DNA of 64,000 bases from Reticulitermes lucifugus (taxonomy: Eukaryota; Arthropoda; Insecta; Blattodea; Rhinotermitidae). Both the position numbers and the translations under genes were made by a program. The notes beneath the pieces were generated by a model that worked only from the letters and a program-made list of their open reading frames with translations, made no database searches and was not told where the DNA came from. The DNA lies in assembly GCA_026260175.1 (NCBI GenBank), contig JAKCWW010000153.1, forward strand, positions 56,599 to 120,598, read 5' to 3'. How positions within the stretch are numbered: the first letter of the stretch is position 1; every line of letters starts with the position of its first letter. Of the stretch, positions 1 through 12,379 are shown one piece after another.

Positions 1-150
1 ATTTCTGTTAGAGGCTGAGTCGACCCCAGGGCCATAGTGCGGCCGGAAGGATTATGTCAATTAAAAATTCCAATGACACCAACGCGAATCGAACCCGCGC
101 CCTTCCGGCTTGTAGCCTCAACCAAATGCGCCACCGCTTGCTCCGGGTCA
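1..150 (-). repeat. tRNA-derived SINE, truncated by window edge
   Basis: On the minus strand the head carries an A-box-like TGGCGCATTTGG (revcomp of 122-133) and a good B box GGGTTCGATTC (revcomp of 86-96), spaced as in a tRNA. The body continues through GTGTCATTGG and runs off position 1, so the 3' end is not seen. It cannot be a working tRNA: the acceptor ends do not pair and the body continues without a break. SINEs of this kind are transcribed by RNA polymerase III from the internal boxes and moved by a partner LINE. Related heads may lie near 25.9 kb and 18.3 kb (both minus). Confidence 0.65.
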
Positions 151-2400
151 AAGACAGTGCTACTTTTAAAATGCAGTCAGCGGGTTCTTCCGAAACACGG
201 TCAGTCTTCTGCCACACCATGTTTCGTCACATGTTACCAGACCGTAATCACACACGCATGATTCTTCCAGCTAAACAAGAAATGCCATCGAAATCTGTGG
301 CAATCTACATTACGCTATTCTAGTGTGGGTTTCATGAAATCGTATGCATGTTCCAAGGTTATGAATATGAAGACATTTATCTGCATTTAAAATTGAAGTT
401 TTATGCTAGTAAATCATAAATAACTTCCAAAATGACAAGTCGTCTCGCTGCAGCATATTTCAGGCTCTCGGATAATCTTGCATCCCTCAACACTCCGAGA
501 TTTTCCGCGCTTATTTTAGGCTAGTATTCTTTCTTGTTTACTGGAGCCAATTCATCGCAGTTACCAGCGTCAGCTTTAGGCCTCGAATAAATTTTTTTTC
601 CCCAAAAGTCTATCTATATGTTATTTGCATAAAGGTGCAGTGAATATTATGGGCCTTATAAAGGATATTCTGATGTACGTATGTCTGGGCGTACACTCGT
701 AATTACTCTGAACGTCTGACAGAGGCTGCTTATTTCATACAACTTGGACGCCTCATTTGACAACACATCTTATAGAACCAAGCTTATAAAAGACACTCTT
801 AATCGTATAAAGTACAGTGTGACATGGTTTCGATGTCTCCTTTCTTGCGCACTCACTGGACGCGGGCGCCGGAGGCAAGAGTGAATAAGAATTTCCGTTT
901 TATATTCAAAGGAATCTGCACCTTAAAAGCCCAAAGAAAAAGCCGCGTTTTATCTTTCAAAATACAGAATTTCCAAAAGTACTTCATGGAGTTGAATGAT
1001 ACTTGGTGTATAGAAGTTCATACTTAGAAATGTCAAAGGAATTTTACGCTGGTTAGAAGTCAGTTCAGATTAACCCGTACTTCGAATAAAGTTAAAAACA
1101 AAATTTACAAACATTTAATCGAAAATGCAAGCCATCTTACACAAAGGTGGTATATGGAAATAGAATATAATTCTGAATAAGGTAAGTGATATGCGCTGAA
1201 GGATTCTGACGATAGTATGTTACACTTAGGGTTACTGGAATCTGGATTTAGTCATCTTCAGATGTTCGAAAAGACTTAGCTTGTTCAGTGACTGAGGTTT
1301 ACCTCTTCGTCATGGGCCCTAACGGGCAGATGCCTGTGTCTCACCCTTTTCACCTGAGGAAGGAAAGTGAACCGCCTTCTGCAACTTTGTGGTGTTTGAA
1401 ATATTAAAAATTGGCAACTCAGTAGTAGGCCCACTGATTGTCCAACTTTTATTTCAGGCACTTTCGATATCGTGTCTATTTTAATGGAGTAGGAGAGAGA
1501 ACCATGCAGGACAGTCAGTCAGTAGGATATCAGAAGATGTTAAGAGGAAGGGAAAGAACTGGCAATAAATGGAGAATGAATTATGTGAAAGTGGAAAACA
1601 CTTGAATCAAAAACTGCTGCGCAACGACAACTGCAGAGGGAAAGCTATGCTAGAGGAAGACAGAAGGAGAAGAAAAGCCAGAAAACAAGAACAAAAAGAA
1701 TGAGAAGAAGAAGAAGAAGAAGACTTTTTTCCTGTGTTTGTAAGCTTTCTTCTTTTGCTGACTGCCAATAGGCACTTCCAGCTAAAAGAAATTGACTCTT
1801 ACCTAGAGTAAGCAAAGACCATTCCCCAAGGATTATTTTCCGAAAGGAAAATAAAGTGAAAAGCTTCCGTGTTGTTCTTGAAGGCAGCTTCCCGCGGGAA
1901 TAAATACTGTTGCTGACGGATTTAGATCTATATTTTTGTTTAGTTAGTGACACGACACTTCCTTGCCGTTACAAGGGCACGGTAGATGTTTTAATCCCAG
2001 GGTATTATCTGGTTGGGCTTGAGAGCTGCTTTTGTGAAGATAATACATTGTAGCGTGCGTAGGTTTCAAGACGAAAGAGATGTGAACAGAAAAAGTGGCG
2101 AGATGGTGTAAAGACCCTGCTTAGAAGTTGACAGGTATGTTCTCATTATCCATGAGTTACGCTACATGCTGTCTTTATTTTCAAAAACGCCGTGAAACAA
2201 ATGTGTCCTGAAAACTTTTCAAAATCCTTACTGATTCTGAACACACTGACCGGCGCGAATTCAAACGAAGAGCATGATTTTGTACGAAAACATACTCTGT
2301 TTTTTGCTTAATTTCGTTCTATGAGGGAAAGATGTAGGTTTCTAAGATAATGTTGTCTGCGTGTGTATGTTTGTTTGCCTTTCAATTTTTGAACCAGTGG
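151..2400. other. non-coding stretch, nothing recognised
   Basis: No exon, RNA gene or recognisable transposon was found. Purine-rich DNA from about 1490 ends in a short (GAA)n run at 1701-1724. That could be the tail of an old retroposon, but no coding motif supports it. A minus-strand open frame of about 100 codons at 1645-1953 translates the (GAA)n run into Leu-rich low complexity and is not credible as a gene. Confidence 0.5.
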
Positions 2401-2559
2401 GCTAATTTGTACAAAATCTGTTACGGACGTACCACCCAATATTGTTATTTGTTGGTATTCCTTAAAAATTAAGAATTGTACCTTAAGTGAAGGTCATGTC
2501 TGTCCGTCTGTAGCCTAGTAAAGATACTAAACCATAAAATACACTTAAAAATTATTACA

Positions 2560-3030
2560 TGGGACTAAATGCGGTTGAGAAATTCAGATTGTAAGCCACA
2601 TTGCCCTACAATAAATCCTAGTTTACAAAAATGAGCTTTTCCGTCTATCCCATTCACCTTTTAATAGAGACTTCCAAAAAGGATGTTCGGGTAATTCCAA
2701 TTTCCAGCCATATTGTACCACAATAAAACCAATTATATGTAAGCCATAAATGGACGTTTTCATGAATCCCGTTAAGGGTTCCATAAATTATTTTAAAACT
2801 CGCTATAACACAATTGGCTACTTCCAATTTTTAGCCACACTGTTCCTTAAAAAAAGCCTTGTATAAACTGTGCCATATAACCCACAAAATATTTCACAGA
2901 ACTGTTTAAATTCGGTATGGGGGACATCCATAAAACTTCTTCGGGCATTCCTGATTTTCAGCCGTAGTGACCCACAAAAGAAACTAGTTTACCTAAGACC
3001 ATATATTGGCTTGTCACGTACCTGAAAAAC
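2560..3030 (+). repeat. old degenerate tandem repeat, ~110-130 bp unit
   Basis: A block of the form TTCC-AATTT-CAGCCA-ATTGT-CCACAATAAA recurs four times, starting near 2577, 2690, 2813 and 2943. The spacing is about 110, 125 and 128 bases. The copies are heavily diverged, so the array is old. Each is followed by an AAGC/TTTAC-like segment and a second block on CCATAAA. It has no coding potential. It could be a relic of a satellite or the internally repetitive part of a decayed element. Confidence 0.5.
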
Positions 3031-3492
3031 CGATAAAATACATTATAGGGTACAATTTATAAGATGGAATCCGCTTGATGTGTCCCTGTCCACGCCACAA
3101 AGGCACATAAAGAGACAATAATTACAGCTCCATTAATTCTTGATCTCGGCATTTAAATGGAGGTGCGCGGTCAACTTCACACCCCGGCCACTTTACCGCG
3201 GAGAAAGAAGCCGGTACTCCCTGAAAAGGAGGCTCAGATTATGCTTGAAAACTCAATAATAAAATAATAATTTGTTCAGTTAATGGCTATGTAATAGCAG
3301 GAGTTTAGTGTGAATGTGGCAATATACTGTTTCAGCTGAAAGTTACCGTACAACTTCGTAACATATAGTGGCAATAAGATTCTGTCATAAAGATAGGCTA
3401 CTGTTTGTGTGATATTTATTGAAGACACTTATCAAACTACAACTTAATTCAAGAAGATCGAAACAAGAGCATACATAAAAATTCTTGCATTT
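3031..3492. other. non-coding, nothing recognised
   Basis: AT-rich single-copy-looking sequence between an old tandem repeat and a SINE. No motif seen. Confidence 0.4.
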
Positions 3493-3500
3493 ACAATAAA

Positions 3501-3785
3501 GGCCGTGCCATGGCTCAGGCGGTTAGTCGCCAGCCTCCTACCGCGGAGGCCCGGGTTCGATCCCGGGTCAGTCCACGTAGGATTTGTGGTGGACAAAGTT
3601 GCACTGAAACAGGTTTTTCTCCGAGTGCATCGGTTTTCCCCTGTCAATTTCATTCCACCGGTGCTCTATTACATGGACAAACGAAAAACACTAATCTTCA
3701 TCACAGGGTTGCACAATAAGCCTTAAGGCTGCGGTGCGTCCGTAGCATCTGCTGCGGGGCCCTTCATCACAAAAAGAAAGGCAGA
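3501..3785 (+). repeat. tRNA-derived SINE with target-site duplication
   Basis: The head has an A box TGGCTCAGGCGG at 3511-3522 and a B box GGTTCGATCCC at 3554-3564, inside a GC-rich tRNA-like arm (CCGGGTTCGATCCCGGG). A non-tRNA body follows with CCACGTAGGATTTGTGG and TCCACCGGTG blocks. An identical 8-bp direct repeat ACAATAAA lies just before (3493-3500) and just after (3786-3793), as expected of LINE-mediated insertion. Two diverged relatives are at 21171 (+) and 24837 (-); shared body words (GGATTTGTGGTGG, CATTCCACC) define the family. This is the best preserved of the three and therefore probably the youngest. Confidence 0.8.
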
Positions 3786-3793
3786 ACAATAAA

Positions 3794-4770
3794 TTATGAC
3801 ATAAAAATACACTTTGTTTCCTTTTCGGTACACCAGTAACCGATCAATGGGCCGGTACTCCTACATCATCCACTTATACAGGAATTGGGTGTTTAAAGAT
3901 CGGAGTACGTTGCTTAACTGAAGGCGTGCGCCATCTTGCTGGAAGACTGTGCTGCCACTCCCTCAGAAAAGTTTACATTTCTAGACTTCCCAAAAGTCGA
4001 TTACCACTTACTGTTGAGAAAAGACAAGTTGATATTTTTGTGCTAGTGGGTACACACCACACACTCAACTTCTGAGTATCTGTTTCCTATTCAATGTAGA
4101 CGAGTGTGTTGGAAGCCCAAATTCAACAGTAGGCCTATATATCTGTTCATAATCCATGATATATGAAATGTTGCCTAGTCAGTATATACGACCAGATTTC
4201 TTGGCCTCGCCTTTCACCTTGTCTCTGATTATTGGATTTCGCTGTCTGCACTTGGTTTCGTGTGACGGTAAAGTTGCTAAATGGAGCAAAAGTAAATGCT
4301 AAAGTGAAGTCGCAACGCCACAAACAGATGAACACTCTTATCGGATGCTACAGCTGCACTTACCCAAGATAAGCTGGCGCGCACCATGATAACAGCCAAA
4401 TTACAGATTCCATGTAAGTACAAATACATACGCAGATCATATCGAAAGCATATCACTCATATTTAAACCACAGTGTTGGTCACAGTTTTCTGTTCAACAG
4501 TTTTTAAATTTAAAGCACCGCCATAAATATTTTTATGGAAAATCTTTATGACTGAAGAGCTATGAAGTACCCTTTGAACAGGCGTATTCACTTTAGAGAA
4601 TCATAAGAAAATAAATTATTTTGGGGAATAATAAATCAAATAAACTGAGCATTAAACAAGCACCGGCGTCGTACTGCAAGTGGTCATTTACTTTAAGACA
4701 AAGCAAGTTTTGCCTCTTACTTTCAGCGTTCTTTCCCTGTTCTCTCCCATGTTTAGGTATACAAACCGAT
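3794..4770. other. non-coding, nothing recognised
   Basis: No exon, RNA gene or named repeat was recognised. Open frames here are all under about 100 codons and have no domain-like content. Confidence 0.4.
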
Positions 4771-4774
4771 GTAA

Positions 4775-5450
4775 AGACGAAAGAAGGCCGTATGTGGCGA
4801 TCATGTCCGCCCCTCCGTATGTCCTTTGCCTGCCTGCCTGTCTGTCTGTCTGTAACCTGATATCAGTGACTAAACCTTTTGTCGGAATTTCATGTAACTC
4901 GGTATGGGAGTTCGATGTAAGCGTGTTAAGTAAGAGCGAGTTTCGTGAAAATCGGCTCAGTGACATATTTTACTTATGAGTGTAAATGAATTTCTATTAG
5001 TAATTTCCGGATTTCTTGAAAAGTGTTAATAAAATTCGATACAAAAAATCTCACCGTAATTCTGTTCAGCTTTTTTACGTTTCGTGAAAATCGGTGCAGT
5101 AAATGTAAATTTAAATGAAACATTTCCCGTGCCCTAACACTTTTTGTTCTGATTCAGCTAAAATTCGGTGTAGGAAATTTTAAGAAATATTTATTGGAAG
5201 GTTATGGGTTTCGTAAAACTCCTCAAAGGCAACTCTACTCTGGGTGTAAACGATTTTCAATCCGTACTTTCCATATTTATTGTCCGATTTGAGTGAAAAT
5301 CGGTATAAAGGATCTGCACATAATGCTGTTCAGCATTTGTGACTTTCGTCCAAATCGACGCAATGAAGGCCGTACGTTTCGTATGGGCGTAAACGAAATT
5401 ACATTTCCACATGTACCATGAAACCATATGGAATTTTAAAAGTAAGCAAT
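4775..5450 (+). repeat. decayed internally repetitive element (family R2, copy 1)
   Basis: The block GTGAAAATCGG(C/T) followed by a CAGTG/A-like word recurs near 4943, 5083 and 5289. It is interleaved with TTATGGGCGTAAA/TGTAAATGAATTT and ACATAATGCTGTTCAGCATTT words. A second copy with the same words in the same order is at 54235-54700. A (CTGT)n-type run near 4830-4855 sits at its left side. No coding frame was seen. The family is unknown to me; it behaves like a dispersed non-autonomous element built of sub-repeats. Confidence 0.5.
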
Positions 5451-5755
5451 GCCTTGATAAAGTCTATGTGCAACGTCGCAATACGTAACATTTGCAGTCG
5501 TCTGTTAATTCGTCTTGTGTCTTTCAATCAGTGGAATTCAAAGCGTGAATAAGCACTCCTGAATGAGGAAGTTCGCTTCCGCAGCAAGTTTTGTGACTGC
5601 TATTCAAGTGCCCGGTTCAGCTTTTGGCCGGAACACCGATTGTCGTGGCTGAGGTGCTTTGCGATCTTTCTCAGTCTTTCCAAGCAAATGCCAGTAAAAA
5701 CCAGAAAACCCGCTTCTTTGTGCACATTTTCAAATAATTTATTTACGATTATTCA
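5451..5755. other. non-coding, nothing recognised
   Basis: No motif recognised. Confidence 0.4.
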
Positions 5756-5764
5756 ATCGCAAAT

Positions 5765-6120
5765 CAGAACATCTTATTCGGTATTTGTGACTAGGCTACA
5801 AACTCGATGACCGAGGGATCGTGGTTCAGTTCTCAGCAAGAGACTTATCTCTTCTTCAAAAATGTTTAGAACAGTTCTGGAGTCCACCCCTCCTATTAAG
5901 GGTACTGGAGGCTGTATCCTCTGTGGCAAAGCGGCCGGGGCGTCAAGCTGATCACTCATCTCCATTGAGCGCAGAGGTTATGAATGAGTGGACCAATAAC
6001 TATACTCCCCCATAAGCCTTCCCGTTGTGCACAGGGTAATTTTACCTTTACGCCTATTGCCATCGGATCATTCAACGCTACATAACACGAGTTATTGATA
6101 TCGTCGTTAAACAAAGTGCA
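5765..6120 (+). repeat. probable tRNA-derived SINE
   Basis: A tRNA-like head ends in a B-box-like GTGGTTCAGTTCTC near 5822. Its body contains AGAACAGTTCTGG. The 3' region holds TTTTACCTTTACG and TTCAACGCTACATAAC followed by TCGTTAAA. The same 3' words appear near 15690 and 55190 (TTCGACGCTATATAG...TCGTTAAA), which makes this a dispersed family. Most likely a Pol III SINE. The A box is too decayed to call exactly, and the 5' boundary is uncertain. Confidence 0.5.
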
Positions 6121-6750
6121 AGTAAATAAATAAAATCAGTCACTGTAGCTGCAGACTCCACTATTTATGTGCCGGTCTGCCTATAATAAAGAGGGCAACA
6201 ACAGCTGTTGCTGAGGTGTCGGATAAAGAGATCAATACGACACTGTCTGTCTCTGTTCAAACGACACGAATAGAACTGCGACCGATCGATGCTGACCTGG
6301 TCCAACACAAACCGTTAATGGCGCTCATGTAAGTCATCCCTCGGAAAAGACTGCCCCACCTATATTACAAGATCATTGAAGATATATGAGGCGATGCGTA
6401 ACTGTGTTCAGGCGACGTAGATCATTATGACATTGTAAAGTTACCACATTCTATTTTAAACACACTTCCGGTATTCACATACCGGTGGGAAGGCAACACA
6501 AGCCTACGGGGCTAAAACCAGTAGCAACTGATTCCTGCCGTGAGTTCAGTCTACTTCAGTAATCCTTTAGAGCATGGTGGTTACTATATATACCACCATG
6601 TGTTTAATAACCAAAAGCTCGTGGAATGTGTTTCATTTTCGGTGTCGGTGTTTGTGGACAAAGTTCTTGGTTTGGTTTGGTGGATTTATTTGTTGACTCA
6701 TTCTTCTGCCTTTTAGGTTTTAAACGATTTCTCCACATTTTTGTTGTATA
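6121..6750. other. non-coding, nothing recognised
   Basis: AT-rich, no recognised element; there is a short dyad ATGGTGG...CCACCAT around 6571-6600. Confidence 0.35.
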
Positions 6751-6753
6751 TTT

Positions 6754-7267
6754 TTAGGCGCCTTCGCAAAATTGCGAAAAGCGACTATTAGCTTCGTCAT
6801 GTCTGTCCGTTCGTCTGCATGGAACAACTCGGCTTCCACTGGACGAATTTTTATTAAACCTTATATTTGAGTACTTTTTCGAAACGATGTGGAGAAAATT
6901 AAATTTTCATTAAAATCTGAGAAGAATAACGGGTACTTTACATGAAAACATTTCTACATTTGTGACTACATCTCGCTGAATTCTTCTTAGAATGAGAAAA
7001 GTTTCAGACAAGAGTTATAGAGAAAATCAAAACACATTTTATGTTCAATAAATTTTTTTATAAAAATCGTGCCGTTTATGAGATAATGTGGAAATATGTG
7101 GTAGAGCCAGACAGGTTACAGGTGACAATATAATACGGCGCATGCGCTGGATAACTAAGGCTACAGACACACACTCGGAATATGTAACAATTATTGCTTT
7201 TCCACGGCAACAACGGTTACGCGAACGCGCCTCAATGTTACGTTATACGTACATTGCCAGTCTTGTC
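6754..7267 (+). repeat. unnamed dispersed repeat R1, copy 1
   Basis: One of four copies in this window (also 11865, 41441 and, inverted, 49112). Shared blocks in order: GCAAAATTGCGAAAAGCG, a TGTCTGTCCGT-type run, GCATGGAACAACTCGGC, AACGGGTACTTTACAT, TTTATGAGATAATGTGG, ACGGCGCATGCGC, TTATTGCTTTTCCACGGC, CGCGCCTCAATGTTAC, ATTGCC-GTCTTG. All copies start and stop at about the same points, so the ~510-bp unit is a discrete element. No open frame, Pol III boxes or terminal inverted repeats are visible, so the class is undetermined. Confidence 0.75.
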
Positions 7268-10120
7268 TCATTATTTTCCGGTGACACCCTGATACTAAGT
7301 GCTTAGGTCGTACATAGTTTTAGTCGACTGACTTCGTTTGCCTGATTACTGACATTGGAATTTTCAAACGTAACCAACTGTACCTTCTCATCTTTTCTTG
7401 AACGTTTTTCAGAAACGTTCTGTTCTGTTCGGCAGGCTAAGACGAGAGACAAAGTCCAGAAAACCATTAATTACTAATAGACCATCGTCACAACCCTTCA
7501 TAATTGTTTCAGCAAGTAAACTTATCACGTATAAACTCACTAACTTTATGGGATTTTCCCGTCGTATAACGTATTAAAATTAATGTACTAGAAGCCTAGG
7601 TTTCGGGGACAGGATCGGCACCCGTCTCCAGTTTTTCTTCTAAAACATTACGTTACTAAAAAATTATTTACATTATTCTTTAACACAAACTAGACTCAAA
7701 TCACTGAACACAATTTGTTCCAAAGATAGTTTAAGAACTACGTCAGAGCAAATTTCACTAAACGTTTAATGCACTATATTCAACACAAGTCACTGTAAAT
7801 ATCTGATTTCACGAGAGTGGTGTGCTTGTGGTGGTGTGCTTGTGGTGGTGGTGTGAAGACCGTGCTGGTGAAGGAATCACGGTTTTACAAAAAAATTCCC
7901 TTCGTAAAAAGAATTATGAAACATATCGATAAGGGTCAGAGATTGAAGCTAAATTCTTCTAGTTCCTTCTCATGTTTTTGGAGTTCATTAATGTAGAACA
8001 TTGTGGAGCAAAATTACAAAGTTATGGAAATCAAACATCCCACTTCTTCCAACATACTGCGAAATGAAAATACATGAGACAGATGTTTAACTTCTTAAAC
8101 ATTGGAAGATATTTCGCTGACCTTACTCTATAGATATTGCTGAGGAGAACATTGGGGCCTAAGAGGAAGGCATTGAGAACAAACTGAAGAAAATTTCGTA
8201 ATGAAGACCTTCATAATTCTTACGCTTCGCCAGGTATTTTTATGATAATCCAATTAAGAGAAGTCAGAGGGACCAGGCATGGCAAACGTAATGCTAAATG
8301 AAACAACACTGTTGTCGAAGCTCCTCAATGGAAGTGAGGACTTGGTATATCTAGACGAAGATGAGAAGATAGTATTCAAATATATTTTACGGTGATAAGT
8401 GAGAGGACGTACCCCGCTTTCCTTTAGCTCACAATAGGGGCCAATAACAGGCTCCTGTTTACAGGGAAATTAACCTAAAGTTCCACGAAATGCGACGGAA
8501 AATTTCTTGACTTCTGGCCGACTATGAGGAAAGATCTGTGCTTCATTGAATCATTTAAATACATAGTTAAGGTATTGGCGGATAAGAAAGCCCGCCAGGT
8601 AATAAATCCCACAGTGGACTTTGGTAATCTGTTGTTAATGCTCTCACTTAAATCCTGCATCTCCTCCGGGTAGTGCATAAATTGCGCATTCCCATTGGAA
8701 CTGGGTTCAAAACATCTAGAATTAACCTGTTTCCTTTTCCGCCTCCTTGTTACATGAATCTATCTCATATAATAACCTAAGTAAACTGTTTTTTAATTAT
8801 ATTAATAAAGTACGGATTACATCAGGGATTCTCAAACCCAGATTCACGGCCCGAACGGAGGCCTTTTGATGAGCAGAGAACCCCCAAAATAATGAGGCAC
8901 ACAAGGAATTAAATGGCGATCTGAGTAGGTGCTGGTATTACTTGGGTCGCAAGGCTGATGTGACTTACGACATTAGATCTTTGGCAAAGAACCACTGGAG
9001 TCTAATGTAAAATAATAGTATTCCTCAGTAAGCGAGTGCAGGTTTTAATGCGCCTTTACTGGACGTAAAATGAACAGTTACAAGCGGGTACGCCTAAATG
9101 TACGTCATTTAACTTATACAGGCAAAATTGCGCATCTTCGTTTTACAGAGAGCGGATTGATGATATTGTGATCATCTTTGCTTTGCATGTATTTTGGATG
9201 TTTAAAAGATTACACACAGGCATACTTTTCCGTTGAAACACGTTTGTTCGAAATATTTGCAAGGACCTTATAAAATCTTACACTTTTAATATAATGAAAT
9301 TATAAAATCAACATACACACAAAATGTCTGAAATTCTAAATTCCGTAAACTGCGCCCATGTGGAAGTTTCTGTGGATGTTAATTCTACAAGCTGGAACAC
9401 GCTTAACTGAAGCCATGCTCTTCAGAAAGAGAACAAGGCAAACAGCTAATTCTGTATCACCCAAGAGTCGTGACTTTCCTTTGAATTCCGACAACATAAA
9501 CATACCATTAAACCGCGTGGATCCATTTTGACCTGCAGGCCCTGCTGTGCCTGTCTTCTGCACGTGTCTGAAGGAAGGGAGCGAGTCTCCAAGCAGTGAC
9601 TTAGGTCTGTCCAGTTCATCTATATGCTACAACGGAAGCTTTCATTCTGTTTGAAATTTTAAAAGCGCTTAGAACAAACTGTCTTCATGTTTTCGCCACA
9701 GGCAATACCTTTGAAAATAATCAATTTTCTTTACTTATATCTTAGAAAGTAATTTCCTACGAAAATGTGTTCCGTGACAGTCGTCTGTCAGAATTTGTTT
9801 CCATGGACTGAAACATCACTCTCGCACCACCAGTATGAGGTTTTTAATGCAATTTATAATGTGAACAACTAAATTTATGGATAATGACAACGTGTTCTCT
9901 GGTAGGCTGGTAGATAAATTTTGTAAAAACCAGTTGTACCCGTGTGGATAATTCGCACGTAGAAACAGTAAAATATTTAATCACCAAAAATTACAGAATC
10001 TTAATCGTAATAAACATTAAAAATTTTACTTACTATTGCTTGATGCTGGGTAATTTATTTCGGAGATCGACGGAGCAGAAGCAACGTGTAAGAAATAAAA
10101 TGCACCTAGCACGTGTAAAT
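7268..10120. other. non-coding, nothing recognised
   Basis: About 2.8 kb without a recognised gene or named repeat. There is a small GTGGTGTGCTT-type repeat at 7820-7858. Open frames are short and unrecognised. Confidence 0.4.
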
Positions 10121-10123
10121 AAG

Positions 10124-10245
10124 AAAGGGAACGTTGAAATCAACAGTACTGCCACCACCGGAGGCCAACAGAATCTAACATATTTCGTGTACTTTCCTTG
10201 GCCTCCGGTGGAGGCAGCACTGCCAATTTTTAACGTTAGCCCTTT
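10124..10245. repeat. foldback element (long hairpin)
   Basis: The left arm 10124-10168 and right arm 10198-10245 pair through AAAGGG..AACGTT, AGTNCTGCC and the GC-rich CCACCGGAGGCCAA/TTGGCCTCCGGTGG, with a ~29-base loop. A few mismatches and small indels separate the arms. The short length and strong arms fit a MITE-like foldback. No target duplication could be assigned. It does not contain the CUGANGA/GAAAC motif found in other foldbacks in this window. Confidence 0.7.
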
Positions 10246-10990
10246 TTGTTAAAAACAATTTTTTTGAGCAGGAAATAATGAAAATAAAGGAGACTGCCAT
10301 CAATGCAGAATTATAAGTTTTCTAAAAATGTCTATGTCTAAAGAATCATTCGGTAGTTCAGTAGATCATGATTTCGCAAACAGACATTACCGTAACAAAG
10401 GACGATGATGCTGATGTTAGTGATGATTATTGTGATGATTATGATGTATCACCTCCCTGTTGTACATTATGGAGTACGCATAAAAGAAAATGATGTGTAG
10501 AGGGTTGCGAGCTTACAGTGTAGAAAACAGCTCAGTCCTATGGGCTACTTTGGGGACCTCTGCGTGATTCTTATCGCGATGATGCTAATATGGGCGAGAA
10601 TTGCCTTCTGACCTAGACATGTCGGCGCCGGCGCCCACCGCCGCCGGTACCTGCCTCGATAGCCAGCGTATTACGAAAATAATAACGATTGATGTCTAGC
10701 TAATTTTTAAATAAATAATATTTACAGGATTAAATGTAGGCAGGATCACGTATGTATAATTAAATGCTGATCTCATACGGGCGCATATAGGGCATTCCTG
10801 TCAAATCTCTCGCATTTTAGACCGTCACTGTGTGAATAGCATACCAGCTAAACCAACACATACAATTTGCGGCATCAGGGCGAGAAAATCAAATTACATA
10901 TTTAAAGAATGTCACCCCGTTATCTTGTTAACAGTATAAAAATTAAAACAATATCTGTCAAAACACAACTAAATTCCATTAATTATACAG
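10246..10990. other. non-coding with short CpG-rich patch
   Basis: Mostly AT-rich. A compact CpG-dense patch at 10618-10665 (GGCGCCGGCGCCC is partly self-complementary) stands out, but no gene flanks it. Confidence 0.4.
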
Positions 10991-11031
10991 AACTACATGT
11001 TTCGACCTATCTGAGGTCATCCTCAGGTTCA
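10991..11031 (-). ncRNA. hammerhead-like structural motif
   Basis: On the minus strand: GAAC, CUGAGGA, U, then hairpin GACC...GGUC, then GAAAC, AUGUA, GUUC. GAAC and GUUC pair directly beside the core, giving stem I. GACC/GGUC is stem II, and ACAUGU is a self-complementary stem III. These elements match the order of a hammerhead ribozyme core (CUGANGA, stem II, GAAA, stem III, NUH, stem I), apart from one unpaired U after CUGANGA. No flanking foldback arms are obvious here. Catalysis is inferred, not shown. Confidence 0.5.
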
Positions 11032-11864
11032 CAGTTTGTCTTTAAAACATACTGAGGAAGAAATATATATTAAGTCCACGAAACTCAATTGAAATTACTA
11101 CAATTATTAAAAAATTTTAAGGCCATAAACAAGAACACTGTGTGTGAATATAGTTTCTACCATAATTGTTACAAATATTGTTTACATATTTTACTGCCTT
11201 TGTTATTCCAAAGTTGTCACAGCATCATCTCCAGTCTGAATACATCGATGTGGATTTATTCCAAGTTTAATTATGTAAGTGAACTTCCTTCCACTTTTCT
11301 GATCCACACTTCCAACAGTGAGTTGGTGTATAACAACATATAGGTGGATATTTTTATGTTGCGTGCTTAGTAGTGCATTTTTCTGAGATGATGCGTCTAT
11401 ATACTGTGTAGGTTGGTCCTACATAGCAATGTTACTCAGTACATCTTCGGTAAACCGAGCAGGCGCAGTTCGACGTTGTGTCGTTCTGACAACTGTCTCG
11501 CTTTTATCTCAGTACACATGAATGCCACACTTTGCCTTCAAAATATATGACTTTACGTCACCCAGAGATATTCACCTTTACACTTCCAGCCACTTTTTAA
11601 TGTTTCATGATTATTTGCCTTGCTGGATATACGTGTCACCTTTTGCTTTCAAAGTACGTGATTGTAACTCACGTACACACACTGGTCTTTAGAATTACAG
11701 CCACTGTTACATCTGAATTCCTGAGCATTAACACAGGCCTTAGGGATCGAAATATGGCTATCAGTGTCTCGACTACTGAATGTAATTTTGCAAGAAATTA
11801 CATAATTAGGAAAGATAATTGTCCAGATTTTATACGTTATTTTAAATTTACCAAATTTTAACCA
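11032..11864. other. non-coding, nothing recognised
   Basis: No motif recognised; only short open frames. Confidence 0.4.
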
Positions 11865-12379
11865 TTTTAGGCGTGTTTGCAAAACTGCGAAAAGCACTGT
11901 TAGGTTAGTCATGTCTTTCTGTCTGTCCGTCCGTCCGTCCGCATGGAACAACTCGGCTCCCCTGAACGGATTTTTATGAAATTTGATATCTGATCATTTT
12001 TCGAAAATATGTCTAGAAAATTTAAATTTAATTAAAATCTGACAAGAAGAACGGGTACTTTACATGTATTTATGATCATACCTCGCTGGATTATTCCTAG
12101 AATGAGAAATGTTTCAGACAAAAGTTGTAGAAAAAGCAAAAGACACATTTTATATTCAATAACTTTTTTTCGAAAATCCTGCCCTTTATGAGATAATGTG
12201 GAAAAACACTGTATAGCCGGACAGGCCACAGATGACAATATGGCCTATGCGCATTGCATGCTAGATAAAAAGGCTACAAACACACGCTCAGAATATGTAA
12301 TATTTATTGCTTTTCCACGGCGATTATAGTTGCACGAACGCGCCTCAATGTTACATTATACACATATTGCCTGTCTTGT
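11865..12379 (+). repeat. unnamed dispersed repeat R1, copy 2
   Basis: Same ordered blocks as the copy at 6754, with GCATGGAACAACTCGGCTCC intact. The GTCCGTCCGT run near 11925-11940 is slightly expanded. It differs from copy 1 by many substitutions and small indels spread over the whole length, which points to an old insertion. No direct repeats could be assigned at the ends. Confidence 0.75.

Noticed and set aside
1235-1280. Another CUGANGA/GAAAC-like motif (CATCTTCAGATGTTCGAAAA)
   Set aside because: The hairpin and outer helix do not form; only short words match.
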